Notes: a model not told the origin generated them from the sequence alone. A stretch of DNA of 64,000 nt from Candidatus Celerinatantimonas neptuna (GCA_911810475.1 OU461276.1:62001-126000), one strand, 5' to 3'; counted from the first letter of the stretch, positions 29,704-39,631 are shown. Translations and numbers: made by a program.

Positions 29704-30717
29704 TTACTTCGTATGTCGGATCCGTGGATTGGCAATACCATAAATAATATCGACCAACAGATTGACCACAATAATAATGGTTGCGATGAGCAAAATACTG
29801 CCCTGTACAACCGGATAATCACGCCGTGAAATGGCATCGATCAACCATTTACCAATACCCGGCCAGGAAAAAATCGTCTCCGTCAAAATGGCACCGGAAA
29901 GCATGATTCCTACCTGCAATCCAATCACCGTAACCACCGGTATTAAAGCATTGCGTAGTGCATGAACAATAATGACTCGCCATGGAGACATCCCTTTGGC
30001 TCTGGCCGTACGAATATAATCTTCACCCAACACTTCAAGCATAGAAGAGCGCGTCATTCGTGCGATCACAGCCATCGGAATAGTTCCCAGCACAATGGCG
30101 GGCAAGATGAGGTGTTTCAATGCATCGACAAACGCCCCGGGCTGGCCCGATAACAACGTATCGATCACCATAAATCCCGTTGGTTGTTCAATCCAATATT
30201 TGGCCTCATCCAGACGGCCGGAAACAGGGGTCCACCCCAACTGAACTGAGAAAAACAAAATGAGTAATAAGGCCCACCAGAAAATCGGCATCGAATACCC
30301 GGCCTGGGCAATCGCAATAACCCCGTGGTCAAAGATCGTTCCTCTTTTAACCGCCGCGATAATGCCAAGAGGTAACCCGACACAAATCGCAAAAACAACA
30401 GCAAAAAAAGACAATTCAACAGTCGCCGGGAAACGCAGCATAAATTCGCTTAAAACCGGTTGATGATTAACTAATGAGAAACCTAAATCACCGTGCAAAA
30501 TACCAATGACATAATGGTAATACTGAAGATAAAGCGGTTGATCAAGCCCCATTTGATGCATCAATTGGGCATGCTTCGCAGCAGAGATACCCCGCTCACC
30601 CGCCATAATTTCAATGGGATCGCCAGGTATTGCATGAATTAGCGCAAAAGTTAACAGCGTAATCCCGATAAACGTCGGAATTACGGATATCAATCGCTTA
30701 AAAATAAATTGCAACAT
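29704..30717 (-). CDS. dppB: Dipeptide ABC transporter permease DppB
   Basis: Inner-membrane permease, 337 residues, starting MLQFIFKRLISVIPTFIGIT as expected for DppB/OppB. Six helices; the ATPase-contact loop contains DYIRTARAKGMSPWRVI, and ETIFSWPGIGKWLI follows. It is separated from dppA by a 70-bp gap with a strong hairpin. Confidence 0.94.
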   Translation of the reverse strand: MLQFIFKRLISVIPTFIGITLLTFALIHAIPGDPIEIMAGERGISAAKHAQLMHQMGLDQPLYLQYYHYVIGILHGDLGFSLVNHQPVLSEFMLRFPATVELSFFAVVFAICVGLPLGIIAAVKRGTIFDHGVIAIAQAGYSMPIFWWALLLILFFSVQLGWTPVSGRLDEAKYWIEQPTGFMVIDTLLSGQPGAFVDALKHLILPAIVLGTIPMAVIARMTRSSMLEVLGEDYIRTARAKGMSPWRVIIVHALRNALIPVVTVIGLQVGIMLSGAILTETIFSWPGIGKWLIDAISRRDYPVVQGSILLIATIIIVVNLLVDIIYGIANPRIRHTK

Positions 30718-30752
30718 AAATAATTAACTTAGAGTATAAACCCTGATATGAA

Positions 30753-30770
30753 GGGCCTCTTTTGAGGCCC
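30753..30770 (-). promoter_or_regulatory. Hairpin between dppA and dppB
   Basis: GGGCCTC TTTT GAGGCCC forms a perfect 7-bp GC-rich stem in the dppA-dppB gap. No T-tract follows on the minus strand, so it is more likely an RNA stabiliser or partial attenuator that leaves dppA mRNA in excess over the permease genes. That role is known for binding-protein operons in general; here it is inferred. Confidence 0.6.
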
Positions 30771-30787
30771 GTACGCATTTTGGAATA

Positions 30788-32383
30788 TTATTGGCTTAAA
30801 GACACACCATAGAAATAGTGCAGACCAAATGGGTCGACTTTATAGCCGTGAACATCTTTGCGGATCGGCTCGTAAACCACTGAATGAGCAATGGTTACCC
30901 AGGGTGCCTGCTGTTTAAAGATAACCTGAGCTTTCTGATAGAGTTTAATGCGTTCTGCTTTATCAGAAACCCGAGCCGCTTTTTGAATAATGTTATCGAA
31001 CGGCTTATAACACCATTGGCCATAGTTAGAATTACCAACCGCATCACATCCTAGCAATACATTAAGGAAGTTATCCGGGTCACCGTTATCACCAGTCCAT
31101 CCCATTAAGATAGCATCAGCTTGTCCCTGACGAGCCCGTTTAAGATATTCACCCCATTCATAAGTCACAATTTTTGCGTCAACACCCACGTTTTTCCAAT
31201 CAGCCTGGATCATTTCAGCCATCCGGCGCGCATTCGGGTTGTATGGACGCTGTACCGGCATAGCCCAGATGGTTGTTTTAAAGTGAGAGACACCCGCTTC
31301 TTTTAGCAACGCTCTGGCTTTAGCCGGATCATATGAATAGTCTTTAATTTTTTTATCGTAAGACCACATAGTAGGTGGAATTGGGTTTTTGGCGACCTGA
31401 CCGGCCCCTTGATAAATCGCATCAATAATTGCTTTTTTATTAATAGCATAGCTTAGAGCCTGACGAACCCGAACATCACCAAATGGTTTATGCTTCACGT
31501 TAAACGCTAAATAACCGATATTAAGCCCTGGTTGATGAAGCAATTTAATGTTGGGATCTTTCGCCATTTCTTTTAGATCCGCTGGGTTAGGATAAGGCAT
31601 CACCTGACATTCATTACTTTTCAGTTTGGCATAACGAACTGAAGCATCTGGAGTAATCGAGAAGACCAGGCGATCAATTTGCGGAGCACCACGCCAATAA
31701 TGTTTATTCGCCAGGTAGCGGATCACTGAATCTTTAATATACTGAACTTTTTTGAATGGTCCTGTCCCGACTGGGTCCTGATCCAGTAATTCAGGTTTCC
31801 CTTCTTTTAGCAGTGTATTAGCCTGCTGAGCCGACAGAATCGAGGCAAAACTCATTGCCATATCTGCCAGAAATGGGGCATTCGGTTTGTTCAATTCAAA
31901 TTTAACCGTATAGGAATCGACTTTAACCACTTTTTTGATCAAAGTATCCATACCCATACCGTCAAAATACTCATAGCGCCCACCGGACACATTGTGATAA
32001 GGATTTTTCTTATCCAACATCCGATCAAAACTAAAAATAACATCATCTGCGTTAAAATCCCGGGTAGGTGTGAATGTCCGATTCGACTGAAACTGAACAT
32101 GCTTACGCAGATGGAATGTATAAGTTTTACCATCAGGAGAAATATCCCAACTAGTTGCAAGCCCGGGCTCAATGGTTGTTGCTCCCGGTTTAAATTCCAC
32201 TAACCGGTCAAAAATTGTTTCGGCACTGGCATCTAATGTCGTACCAGAAGTAAATAATTGCGGGTTAAACCCTTCGGGGCTTGCTTCAGAGCAATAAACA
32301 AGCGTTGTTGTTTTTGCCTGTACATTAAAGGCAGCCAGACTAACCAGCAATGCTGCCGATAACTTCCCTAATCCCATTTTCAT
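30788..32383 (-). CDS. dppA: Periplasmic dipeptide-binding protein DppA
   Basis: Binding protein of the importer, 531 residues. The signal peptide MKMGLGKLSAALLVSLAAFNVQA is cleaved at QA-K. The mature protein opens KTTTLVYCSEASPEGFNPQL and includes YTFHLRKHVQFQ, DVIFSFDRM and VRQALSYAINKKAII, the family-5 blocks. GGAGC lies 7 nt upstream of the ATG. First gene of dppABCDF; length close to the 535 of E. coli DppA. Confidence 0.94.
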   Translation of the reverse strand: MKMGLGKLSAALLVSLAAFNVQAKTTTLVYCSEASPEGFNPQLFTSGTTLDASAETIFDRLVEFKPGATTIEPGLATSWDISPDGKTYTFHLRKHVQFQSNRTFTPTRDFNADDVIFSFDRMLDKKNPYHNVSGGRYEYFDGMGMDTLIKKVVKVDSYTVKFELNKPNAPFLADMAMSFASILSAQQANTLLKEGKPELLDQDPVGTGPFKKVQYIKDSVIRYLANKHYWRGAPQIDRLVFSITPDASVRYAKLKSNECQVMPYPNPADLKEMAKDPNIKLLHQPGLNIGYLAFNVKHKPFGDVRVRQALSYAINKKAIIDAIYQGAGQVAKNPIPPTMWSYDKKIKDYSYDPAKARALLKEAGVSHFKTTIWAMPVQRPYNPNARRMAEMIQADWKNVGVDAKIVTYEWGEYLKRARQGQADAILMGWTGDNGDPDNFLNVLLGCDAVGNSNYGQWCYKPFDNIIQKAARVSDKAERIKLYQKAQVIFKQQAPWVTIAHSVVYEPIRKDVHGYKVDPFGLHYFYGVSLSQ

Positions 32384-32834
32384 ATAGTGTGCTCCATAAC
32401 CTTACAGGACAATAGCCATATCACAGGCTATCTTATCGCGAATATTGTGTTTTCGGCCCAGGGCAAATTATAGCGAAAAAGTGATTGAAGTTTGCTCAAT
32501 AAAAAACTCTTCAGGCAGCATCAACTCCCCGTAACATCACCAAACACTACATGCCCCATAAACCAATGCTTATCTTCTTGAATCGATAACAGGTACCGAT
32601 AGTAGTGAGATATTGACATGATAATTCGCAGTTAACCTGAATAAACTATTATGTTTATGTTTCGCTGTAAAGGACTGCGACAGAATTTTATAAAGAAATA
32701 TAGCTGTTATGTGAAATAACTAAGTATGAAATAACAAAATAGCACCATGATTAGATAACTAAATCGAAAAAAAACGCATAGTATAAATTATGTACTTAAC
32801 TTTATTCATCTGTCATAAATATCACAGACAAACT
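32384..32834 (-). promoter_or_regulatory. Long dppA promoter and leader region
   Basis: This 450-bp AT-rich gap between pgpA and dppA has no coding character. On the minus strand a perfect TATAAT lies at 32472-32467, but no good -35 at 17 nt. The implied ~75-nt leader contains a stem ATAGCC / GGCTAT (32412-32417 with 32426-32431). The rest of the gap shows nothing I can name. Confidence 0.45.
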
Positions 32835-33323
32835 TTAAACCCATCCCGAGTAAAAGAATAACAACCATTGACAACATAACGCGAATACCCCGGCGAGCAG
32901 ATCATCAACCATGATCCCAAATCCACCACTTACACGTTTGTCCAACCAACTAATTGGCCAGGGTTTTAAAATATCAAACAACCGGAAAAGGATAAATCCA
33001 CTCAACAGAGATTTCCATGAAACAGGAATCATCAATAAAGCAACACCAAATCCGATGAACTCATCCCAGACAATCCCACCATGATCATGGACTTTCATCG
33101 CTTTACTTGCGACCTGGCAACACCAGACACCAAAAATGAATCCGATAATCAAACATATGGCATACTGATATGGCGTCAGCCACCATGACAACAGCCCCAT
33201 CAGAGGGACTGCTGCTAATGTTCCGAATGTACCAGGAGCTTTCGGTGCAAGCCCGCTACCAAATCCCACAGCACAAAGGTGCAAAGGATTAAATAGAGAT
33301 AACCGTCGCAAATATTGATCCAT
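32835..33323 (-). CDS. pgpA: Phosphatidylglycerophosphatase A
   Basis: Removes phosphate from phosphatidylglycerol-phosphate in phospholipid synthesis. From the ATG at 33323, with GAGAG 5 nt upstream, it has 162 residues; the longer frame from 33350 overlaps thiL more and lacks a site. GFGSGLAPKAPGTFGTLAAVP and the acidic VWDEFIGFG and VDDLLAGVFA motifs are family signatures. Three to four membrane helices. Last gene of the rib/nusB/thiL run. Confidence 0.92.
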   Translation of the reverse strand: MDQYLRRLSLFNPLHLCAVGFGSGLAPKAPGTFGTLAAVPLMGLLSWWLTPYQYAICLIIGFIFGVWCCQVASKAMKVHDHGGIVWDEFIGFGVALLMIPVSWKSLLSGFILFRLFDILKPWPISWLDKRVSGGFGIMVDDLLAGVFALCCQWLLFFYSGWV

Positions 33324-33331
33324 AAAAACTC

Positions 33332-34294
33332 TCAAGCAAAATGATCCCATCCTCGCTCGCGATTGAGTTCGAATGGTTCATCATTTAAAAACAAACTGAC
33401 AGGTTCATTTTCCAACTGAAGCTGACCAATGCAATGATATTCAACTCCACTATACGATAATGCAATATCAAGAGACCCTTTATTTTCTTCAGAAACTGTA
33501 AAACAAAGCTCATAATCTTCACCGCCACAAAGAGCCAGCTCAAATGCCTGAGACTCATCACAGTTTGCTAACACCTGGGGATTAATAGGAAGTTGTTCGA
33601 GGTTAAGTCTGGCCGAGCAATGACTGGCGTTCGTGATATGCTGCAAATCGGCAAGCAATCCGTCAGATATATCAATACAGCTGCTCGCCACGCCTCTTAA
33701 ACCATACCCACTGAGCACCCGGGGTTGAGGGTAATAATGCCTTTTAAGTAACGAATGCAATACATCATGCTCAAGATGGACAAGCCCTTGTAGATACTTC
33801 AATGCAAGTGCTGAACCACCCAAAGTTCCGGTAACGTACACCCAATCACCAGGTTTTGCCCGGTGACGACAAATAGCCGCACCCTCAGGAATAACGCCAT
33901 GTGCCGTAACAGTAATACTTAACGGCCCTCTTGTTGTATCGCCACCGATTAATGTCACATTATAATATTCGGCCAGCTCAAAAAATCCCCGACAAAACTG
34001 CTCTAACCACTCCATTCTTGCAGAAGGAAGTGTAATAGCCAGCGTCACCCAACGTGGTTCGGCGCCCATAGCGGCCAAATCACTTAAGTTGACAGCCAGG
34101 GCCTTATGGCCCAGTGCCGCAGGTGGAATATCAGCAAAGAAATGAATACCCTCGACCAGAGTATCGGTCGTAACAACCAATTGATGTTGCGCAGGAACAT
34201 CAATCAACGCCGCATCATCACCGATGCCCAGTAAAACATCTGGGCGTTTCGTTGAGCTTGCGAAAAAACGCTCAATCAGCTCAAATTCACCCAT
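33332..34294 (-). CDS. thiL: Thiamine-monophosphate kinase
   Basis: Phosphorylates thiamine monophosphate to the coenzyme thiamine diphosphate. 320 residues with the PurM/SelD-type fold. Nucleotide and metal motifs: GIGDDAALI near residue 22, VTTDTLVEGIHF near 40, NLSDLAAMGAEP near 69, GGDTTRG near 117 and CIDISDGLLADLQH near 205. Between nusB and pgpA as in E. coli. Confidence 0.96.
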   Translation of the reverse strand: MGEFELIERFFASSTKRPDVLLGIGDDAALIDVPAQHQLVVTTDTLVEGIHFFADIPPAALGHKALAVNLSDLAAMGAEPRWVTLAITLPSARMEWLEQFCRGFFELAEYYNVTLIGGDTTRGPLSITVTAHGVIPEGAAICRHRAKPGDWVYVTGTLGGSALALKYLQGLVHLEHDVLHSLLKRHYYPQPRVLSGYGLRGVASSCIDISDGLLADLQHITNASHCSARLNLEQLPINPQVLANCDESQAFELALCGGEDYELCFTVSEENKGSLDIALSYSGVEYHCIGQLQLENEPVSLFLNDEPFELNRERGWDHFA

Positions 34295-34300
34295 AGTTGG

Positions 34301-34717
34301 TTACTTTTTCAGCTGTTGGAGGTGGTAATACTTATCTAATACACCATTGACAAATTTATGGCTGTCATCTGCTGCAAATATCTTCGCCAATTCGATCGAC
34401 TCGTTAATTGCAACTTTAGGTGGCAAATCTTTACATTGTGTCAATTCATACATGCCTATCAACAAAATAGCATGATCGACTATATCGAGTTCGTCTAAAC
34501 GACGAGCCAGACACGAAGACATCCATTTATCCAGTTTTTCATGACAAGTCACAACGCCTTCAATCAATAATTTGAAATAATCGATATCAGCTTTAGACAT
34601 ATCTTGTTCTGTTAAAAACTGATGTTCGATATTATCGATATGATCGCCAGTCATCTGCCACTGATAGATCGCCTGTGTTGCAAGTTGCCGAGCCTTACGG
34701 CGAGCAGAAGGTTTCAA
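34301..34717 (-). CDS. nusB: Transcription antitermination protein NusB
   Basis: All-helical RNA-binding protein that works with NusE/S10 in rRNA antitermination. 138 residues. Family matches are [20 protein letters not shown] at the N-terminus, LLIGMYEL and [30 protein letters not shown]. It sits 12 bp after ribH. Confidence 0.96.
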   Translation of the reverse strand: MKPSARRKARQLATQAIYQWQMTGDHIDNIEHQFLTEQDMSKADIDYFKLLIEGVVTCHEKLDKWMSSCLARRLDELDIVDHAILLIGMYELTQCKDLPPKVAINESIELAKIFAADDSHKFVNGVLDKYYHLQQLKK

Positions 34718-34729
34718 TCCAATAACTCC

Positions 34730-35197
34730 TTAACCTATAGCCTTAAGTACATTAATCATTTCTAGTGCACTCAATGCTGCTTCTGTACCTTTATTACCAA
34801 CTTTTGTTCCCGCTCGCTCAATTGCCTGTTCGATTGACTCAGTCGTCAATACACCAAATGCAATAGGAACATTATACTCGAGCATAATATGCCCAAGCCC
34901 TTTATGACACTCATTTGCGACTAATTCGAAATGGTATGTACCGCCACGAATAACCGTACCAAGCGTAATAATGGCATCGAATTGACCGCTTTGTGCCAGC
35001 TTTTTAGCAGCAAGAGGGATCTCAACAGCTCCCGGAACCCGAACAACGGTAATATTGTCTTCTAGAACTTGCCCCTGACGCTGAAGTGTATCAACCGCCC
35101 CGGAAAGTAAACTGTCATTGATGAAACTATTAAAGCGAGCAATAACAATGGCAATTTTAGCTGTGGGTGCAGGAACCACCCCTTCGATTACATTCAT
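34730..35197 (-). CDS. ribH: 6,7-dimethyl-8-ribityllumazine synthase
   Basis: Joins the pyrimidine from RibD with the RibB product to make lumazine, the penultimate riboflavin step. 155 residues. [15 protein letters not shown] near 20, [16 protein letters not shown] near 54-70, [17 protein letters not shown] near 81 with the catalytic His, and [12 protein letters not shown] near the end are the standard blocks. Confidence 0.96.
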   Translation of the reverse strand: MNVIEGVVPAPTAKIAIVIARFNSFINDSLLSGAVDTLQRQGQVLEDNITVVRVPGAVEIPLAAKKLAQSGQFDAIITLGTVIRGGTYHFELVANECHKGLGHIMLEYNVPIAFGVLTTESIEQAIERAGTKVGNKGTEAALSALEMINVLKAIG

Positions 35198-35475
35198 AAC
35201 CCACCCTAAAAATGGTTAATCATTTAAAAAACGCGCTATTCTAGCATACTCTCTTATTGAAGTAAGGCGTTGAAAACTGTTTATCTTAGATGGTTAGATG
35301 TTAAACAGCATTGTCATACGCCTTTAAAAACATTGACCTTGAGTTGCCGTTAACAGGTTCTGTGTATGTACTAACAGATATCATCAGGACATGTTGTCGC
35401 ATACTCATAAATAAATCCCACACATTGTCTTATGATTCATTTACACAAAATTTAATCATCAAAACCCGACATCCT
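35198..35475. other. Spacer between ribB and ribH
   Basis: A 278-bp gap inside the riboflavin cluster. I looked for an FMN riboswitch and did not recognise its conserved blocks. A small plus-strand frame here has no coding character. It may hold a promoter for ribH-nusB-thiL-pgpA. Confidence 0.35.
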
Positions 35476-36585
35476 TTAACGGCTCAGGATCTCAACGACT
35501 TCCAGACCGAAGCCTCCCAGAGCATGATATCGTTTAGGCGCACTCATTAACCGCATCTTCTGAACACCTTGTGCCGCAAGGATCTGAGATCCGATACCGA
35601 CGTTACGAGATGCCTGGGTCTGTTGTTTCACTTTGGGTGTCTGACCTGAATCTTCCTGAGCATATCGTGCTAATCGGGATAACAGCGCCTGCTGGGGCTC
35701 ATCTTCACTAATTAAGATCAAAACCCCTTTTTCTTCAGCCAGTTTTTGCAGTGCATCATCTAAAGGCCAACTCATATCACCATCGCGCAGACTACCAAAT
35801 AAGTCATATAACGGATCATGTAAATGAACCCTTACCAATGTTGGCTTCACAGGATCGATATCACCATGACGCAATGCAAAATGAAGTTGTCCTGCAATTT
35901 TGTCACGATATGTTGTGAGGACAAAATCACCATAGCGGGTTGGCAGTTTGCATTGATGAACTTCTTCAATCGTTGTTTCCCGGGTATTACGATACTCAAT
36001 CAGATCCGCAATTGTTCCAAGCTTTATCTCATGCTCTGTACAGAATTTTTCTAAATCATCACGACGGGCCATGGTTCCATCTTCATTGAGAATTTCAACA
36101 ATGACAGCCGCTGGTTCGAAACCCGCTAAACGGGCCAGATCAACGCCAGCTTCTGTATGTCCGGCACGGCTCAGCACACCGCCATCGCGGGCCCTCAGGG
36201 GGAAAACATGTCCGGGCATCACAATATCATCCGGGCCTGCATCCGATTTAACAGCCGCCTGAACAGTCGTCGCTCTGTCTGCTGCAGAAATGCCTGTAGT
36301 GACCCCTTTAGCCGCTTCAATCGACACCGTAAATGCTGTTGAGAATTTCTCACTATTTTGGCTAACCATCAATGGTAAATGCAGCTGTTGACACCGCTTT
36401 GAGCTTAATGTCAGGCAAATCAAACCTCTGCCATAGCGCGCCATAAAATTAATGGCTTCTGGTGTGATTCTATCGGCGGCAATAATCAGATCGCCTTCAT
36501 TTTCCCGATCCGCATCATCCATCAAAACCACCATTTTACCGGCTGCAATATCTTTAATAATTTCTTCAATGGCGCTGAGCGACAT
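35476..36585 (-). CDS. ribB: 3,4-dihydroxy-2-butanone-4-phosphate synthase with a degenerate GTP cyclohydrolase II domain
   Basis: Makes the four-carbon precursor of riboflavin. Residues 1-200 are an intact RibB domain: [16 protein letters not shown] metal/substrate motif near 19-33, and the [16 protein letters not shown] segment near 140. Residues 205-369 look like GTP cyclohydrolase II, but the zinc/catalytic block is gone: where RibA has E-C-L and R-C-D-C-G, this protein has H-D-P-L and R-D-G-D-M. Such RibB fusions with a dead second half are known in gammaproteobacteria (sometimes called RibBX). A separate RibA is therefore expected elsewhere. Four bp from ribE. Confidence 0.93.
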   Translation of the reverse strand: MSLSAIEEIIKDIAAGKMVVLMDDADRENEGDLIIAADRITPEAINFMARYGRGLICLTLSSKRCQQLHLPLMVSQNSEKFSTAFTVSIEAAKGVTTGISAADRATTVQAAVKSDAGPDDIVMPGHVFPLRARDGGVLSRAGHTEAGVDLARLAGFEPAAVIVEILNEDGTMARRDDLEKFCTEHEIKLGTIADLIEYRNTRETTIEEVHQCKLPTRYGDFVLTTYRDKIAGQLHFALRHGDIDPVKPTLVRVHLHDPLYDLFGSLRDGDMSWPLDDALQKLAEEKGVLILISEDEPQQALLSRLARYAQEDSGQTPKVKQQTQASRNVGIGSQILAAQGVQKMRLMSAPKRYHALGGFGLEVVEILSR

Positions 36586-36588
36586 AAT

Positions 36589-37263
36589 TTATCCTTTTAG
36601 TCCCGATAAAAAGCCATATTCTGCAAGCTTTGCCATGGTTAACCCTGACGATTTTACATCACCCGATGCTGGCGCTAATAACCGCTCCAGGTAACGGGCA
36701 ACAACATCAACTTCAATATTGACCTTTGACCCTGTCCGCCAATTCTGAATCGTTGTACATAAGAGAGTATGAGGAATAATAGTCAGCCTCAGCTGATGAC
36801 CGTCCACATCCAGTTCATTGACAGTCAAACTAATTCCGTCAACTGTAATTGAACCTTTTTCTGCAATATAACGACCCAACTCAGCGGGATAAGACAACCA
36901 GATATCAATAGCCCGTCCACTTTTACTCAAGTTAGCAATTGTTCCAACACCATCAACATGGCCACTCACCATATGCCCGCCAAAGCGGCCATTTGCAGCC
37001 ATCGCTTTTTCCAGATTCACAACTGAACCTTGCTTTAAATGCTCTAAGCTGCTGCGGGAAAGCGTCTCAATCGACACATCGACTGTAAAGAAATCGTCTC
37101 CAAAATCAGTAACTGTCAGACAAACGCCATTCACGGCAATGCTATCGCCAAGGCGCACATCGGCCATAGATAACGTTTGGCTAATAAGCGTCAATTGAAG
37201 ATCACCACCACGACGAACCAATGAACAAACTTGTCCACTTGCTTCAATTATTCCGGTAAACAT
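36589..37263 (-). CDS. ribE: Riboflavin synthase alpha subunit
   Basis: Dismutates two lumazines into riboflavin. 224 residues in two lumazine-binding repeats: MFTGIIEASGQV starts the first, with GDSIAVNGVCLTVTD; VSGHVDGVG and GSITVDGISLTVNELD mark the second. In E. coli naming this gene is ribC/ribE. It overlaps ribD by 16 nt. Confidence 0.96.
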   Translation of the reverse strand: MFTGIIEASGQVCSLVRRGGDLQLTLISQTLSMADVRLGDSIAVNGVCLTVTDFGDDFFTVDVSIETLSRSSLEHLKQGSVVNLEKAMAANGRFGGHMVSGHVDGVGTIANLSKSGRAIDIWLSYPAELGRYIAEKGSITVDGISLTVNELDVDGHQLRLTIIPHTLLCTTIQNWRTGSKVNIEVDVVARYLERLLAPASGDVKSSGLTMAKLAEYGFLSGLKG

Positions 37264-38378
37264 GATTGTCTCTCTTTGGGGATATAAACTGTCTTGCGAT
37301 CTGAGCCAACTAATCGCTCACTCAACCGCTGCCAACGCGAAGCCTCCGATAATTCAGTCAGAGTTCCAAGGCATGCCATCGACTTAGATAAGTCACCCAG
37401 CAAAACCCCAGCCTGATAAACCAACAATTCATCAACTAAGCCAGCCATAAGAAATGCGCCACTCAGTGTTGCACCCGCTTCAACCCACAGATCATTAATC
37501 TCCCAACAAGCTAGCTCTTTACATACGGCTTCAAGCCAATTAGCACAAGGAGGGACAATAATTGTTTCAGTTAAAGGTTGGCGAACGGGCCTGTCTACAA
37601 CGTGAAAAATTGGTCCATCCTGTTGAAACAATCGCTCTTGCCCCGTTAACAACTGATGACGATCAAGAATAATCCGAACAGGCTGACGCAACCGGGATAT
37701 ATCAATTTTTTGACCAAGCGAACCTAACTCTTGAGAACGAACATTTAAAGAAGCATTATCTGCAATGACCGTTGCAGCGCTTGATAAGACTGCATGGCTG
37801 CATGCCCTTTCCCTTTGAACATCCTGCCGGGCCAATGGCCCGGTAATCCATTGACTTTTACCATTAGCAAGTGCCGTACACCCATCAATAGAGATTGCAG
37901 TTTTTAAGCGGACATACGGCCGCTGACGTCTCATTCGGCTTAAAAAGCCAAGATTAAGCCGTTCAGCCTGCTCTCCAAGTAAGCCAGAGCGAACCTCAAC
38001 ACCAGCTTCCTGAAGCATCCGCATACCGCCACCAAAAACTTTCGGATTAGGGTCGCGCATCGCCATAACAACAGAGTTTATCCCCGCTTCAATCAATGCA
38101 TTTGCACAAGGTGGGGTCCGTCCATAATGGCAACAAGGTTCCAGTGTCACATAACAGCGGCTTCCCCGAAGGTCATAGCCCCGAGCTCTGGCATCGGCCA
38201 TAGCATTCACTTCCGCATGGCCTTCACCCGCAACTCGATGAAATCCCTCACCAATTAACTGGCCATCTTTAACAAGCACGCATCCTACGTTCGGGTTGGG
38301 CGGACTACTCCAGCGCCCTTTGGCTGCCAAACGGATTGCCCGCGCCATCCATTCATAATCCTGCGCAGTAAAATTCAT
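37248..38378 (-). CDS. ribD: Bifunctional riboflavin deaminase/reductase
   Basis: Two riboflavin steps in one protein. The N-terminal deaminase has the zinc site GEGHAEVNAM and TLEPCCHYGRTPPCANAL (H-A-E and P-C-x8-C). The C-terminal reductase begins near 150 with RPYVRLKTAISIDG and binds NADPH. 376 residues, normal for gammaproteobacteria. Second gene after nrdR. Confidence 0.96.
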   Translation of the reverse strand: MNFTAQDYEWMARAIRLAAKGRWSSPPNPNVGCVLVKDGQLIGEGFHRVAGEGHAEVNAMADARARGYDLRGSRCYVTLEPCCHYGRTPPCANALIEAGINSVVMAMRDPNPKVFGGGMRMLQEAGVEVRSGLLGEQAERLNLGFLSRMRRQRPYVRLKTAISIDGCTALANGKSQWITGPLARQDVQRERACSHAVLSSAATVIADNASLNVRSQELGSLGQKIDISRLRQPVRIILDRHQLLTGQERLFQQDGPIFHVVDRPVRQPLTETIIVPPCANWLEAVCKELACWEINDLWVEAGATLSGAFLMAGLVDELLVYQAGVLLGDLSKSMACLGTLTELSEASRWQRLSERLVGSDRKTVYIPKERQSCLPE

Positions 38379-38402
38379 GAATATATCTCTTAAAGGTATA
38401 CC

Positions 38403-38855
38403 TTATAGATTTTCTAAACGGGCAATTTCTTCCCCGAATTCGCGAATGTCTTCAAAAGCACGATAAACAGAAGCAAATCGAATATAAGCCACTTTATCTA
38501 ACTTTTTCAGCGCTTCCATCACCAAATGGCCAATCAGTTTCGCTTCAACTTCTCGCTCTCCAGTCGCCCGGATCTGCGACTTAATGTGATTGATACTCTC
38601 TTCGATCGCATCAACGCCCACAGGCCTTTTTTCAAGAGCCCTTGCCATTCCGGCACGCATCTTCTCTTCATTGAAGGGTTCTCGAGAGCCATTACTTTTG
38701 ATCACTTTTGGCATCACTAATTCTGCACTCTCGAATGTCGTAAAACGTTCGTGACAATTCAGACATTCTCGCCGACGTCGAACCTGATGGCCTTCACTCA
38801 CTAATCGTGAATCGATGACCTTTGTATCATTTGTATTGCAAAAAGGACAACGCAC
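38403..38855 (-). CDS. nrdR: Transcriptional repressor NrdR
   Basis: Zinc-ribbon and ATP-cone repressor of ribonucleotide reductase genes. 150 residues. [17 protein letters not shown] and the second cysteine pair in [15 protein letters not shown] form the zinc ribbon. The ATP-cone follows from [11 protein letters not shown]. It leads the rib cluster as in E. coli. Confidence 0.97.
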   Translation of the reverse strand: MRCPFCNTNDTKVIDSRLVSEGHQVRRRRECLNCHERFTTFESAELVMPKVIKSNGSREPFNEEKMRAGMARALEKRPVGVDAIEESINHIKSQIRATGEREVEAKLIGHLVMEALKKLDKVAYIRFASVYRAFEDIREFGEEIARLENL

Positions 38856-38985
38856 AAGGATCTCTTCAGTTTAAGGATATCTGAACTTAGTGTACCCAGA
38901 TTCACCAATAAGGTACAGTAAAGAGGCCGCCAACACTGACTGTCAAGTATTATAGGTTTAAAAGTATCATTTATTTACTCCGAAT

Positions 38986-39004
38986 TGTTAAATATAATTT
39001 AACA
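38986..39004. promoter_or_regulatory. 19-bp palindrome between nrdR and doxX
   Basis: TGTTAAAT ATA ATTTAACA is a perfect 8-bp inverted repeat with a 3-bp centre in the divergent nrdR/doxX gap. The size and symmetry fit a dimeric repressor operator. It could serve either gene. It is AT-rich, so chance cannot be excluded. No matching regulator gene lies nearby. Confidence 0.35.
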
Positions 39005-39143
39005 TTGTTTTTAGCCTGAGCAACATTGCCTTCATATCTGTTTTTTGTAAGATTTAAGTCTTTAATACCACTTTTAACTTAGACCATTACTTTTGTCCAT
39101 TTTTGGAAAAGTTCCCGACCTTTACAACAAGAAGTGAAACCTT

Positions 39144-39581
39144 ATGTCATTTATCAATCGTGTATTATCAAGCCGGCCTGCAATTGCTCCTCTTTTATTA
39201 CGAATTCCTGTAGGTATTATTTTTATAGGGCATGGTAGCCAAAAGTTATTCGGCTGGTTTGGTGGCTATGGTTTAGAAGGAACAGCCCATTGGATGGCAT
39301 CCATCGGATTAACCCCGGGCATTGTCATGGCTACGTTATCAGGCAGCGCAGAATTCTTCGGAGGATTATGTATTTTTCTGGGATTGTTAACCCGTCCTGC
39401 CGCAGCTGTTGTTTGTTTCACAATGTTAGTTGCTATTTTCTCGGTACACATCAGCCACGGTCTCTTTTTAGCTCATCATGGTTTTGAATATGCATTAGCA
39501 CTTGCTGCAGTGTGTGCATCGTTAGTAGCATCAGGTTCTGGCCACTGCGGAATTGATAAAATCTTATCAAAGCGCGTCTAA
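39144..39581 (+). CDS. DoxX-family membrane protein
   Basis: 145 residues with four hydrophobic helices and the DoxX motif IGHGSQKLFGWFGGYGL near 28-44. LRIPVGIIFIGHG precedes it and FGGLCIFLGLLTRPAA follows. Family members are small inner-membrane proteins of unclear role, some linked to redox or thiol stress. It stands alone between a divergent nrdR and a convergent LysE gene. Confidence 0.85.
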   Translation: MSFINRVLSSRPAIAPLLLRIPVGIIFIGHGSQKLFGWFGGYGLEGTAHWMASIGLTPGIVMATLSGSAEFFGGLCIFLGLLTRPAAAVVCFTMLVAIFSVHISHGLFLAHHGFEYALALAAVCASLVASGSGHCGIDKILSKRV

Positions 39582-39603
39582 CCCAGGTTAAACACCATAT
39601 CTG

Positions 39604-39631
39604 GCTGACCGAATCCCAGCATTCGGTCAGC
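39604..39631. terminator. Terminator between doxX and the LysE-family gene
   Basis: A perfect 11-bp stem GCTGACCGAAT / ATTCGGTCAGC with a CCCAGC loop is followed by TTTTATT on the plus strand. It ends doxX and may also serve the converging gene. Confidence 0.9.

Noticed and set aside
29688-29837. N-terminal extension of dppC
   Set aside because: It would overlap dppB by over 130 nt; the ATG at 29687 has a ribosome binding site and gives the normal length.
35198-35475. Possible FMN riboswitch in the riboflavin cluster
   Set aside because: None of the conserved RFN blocks was recognisable on either strand.
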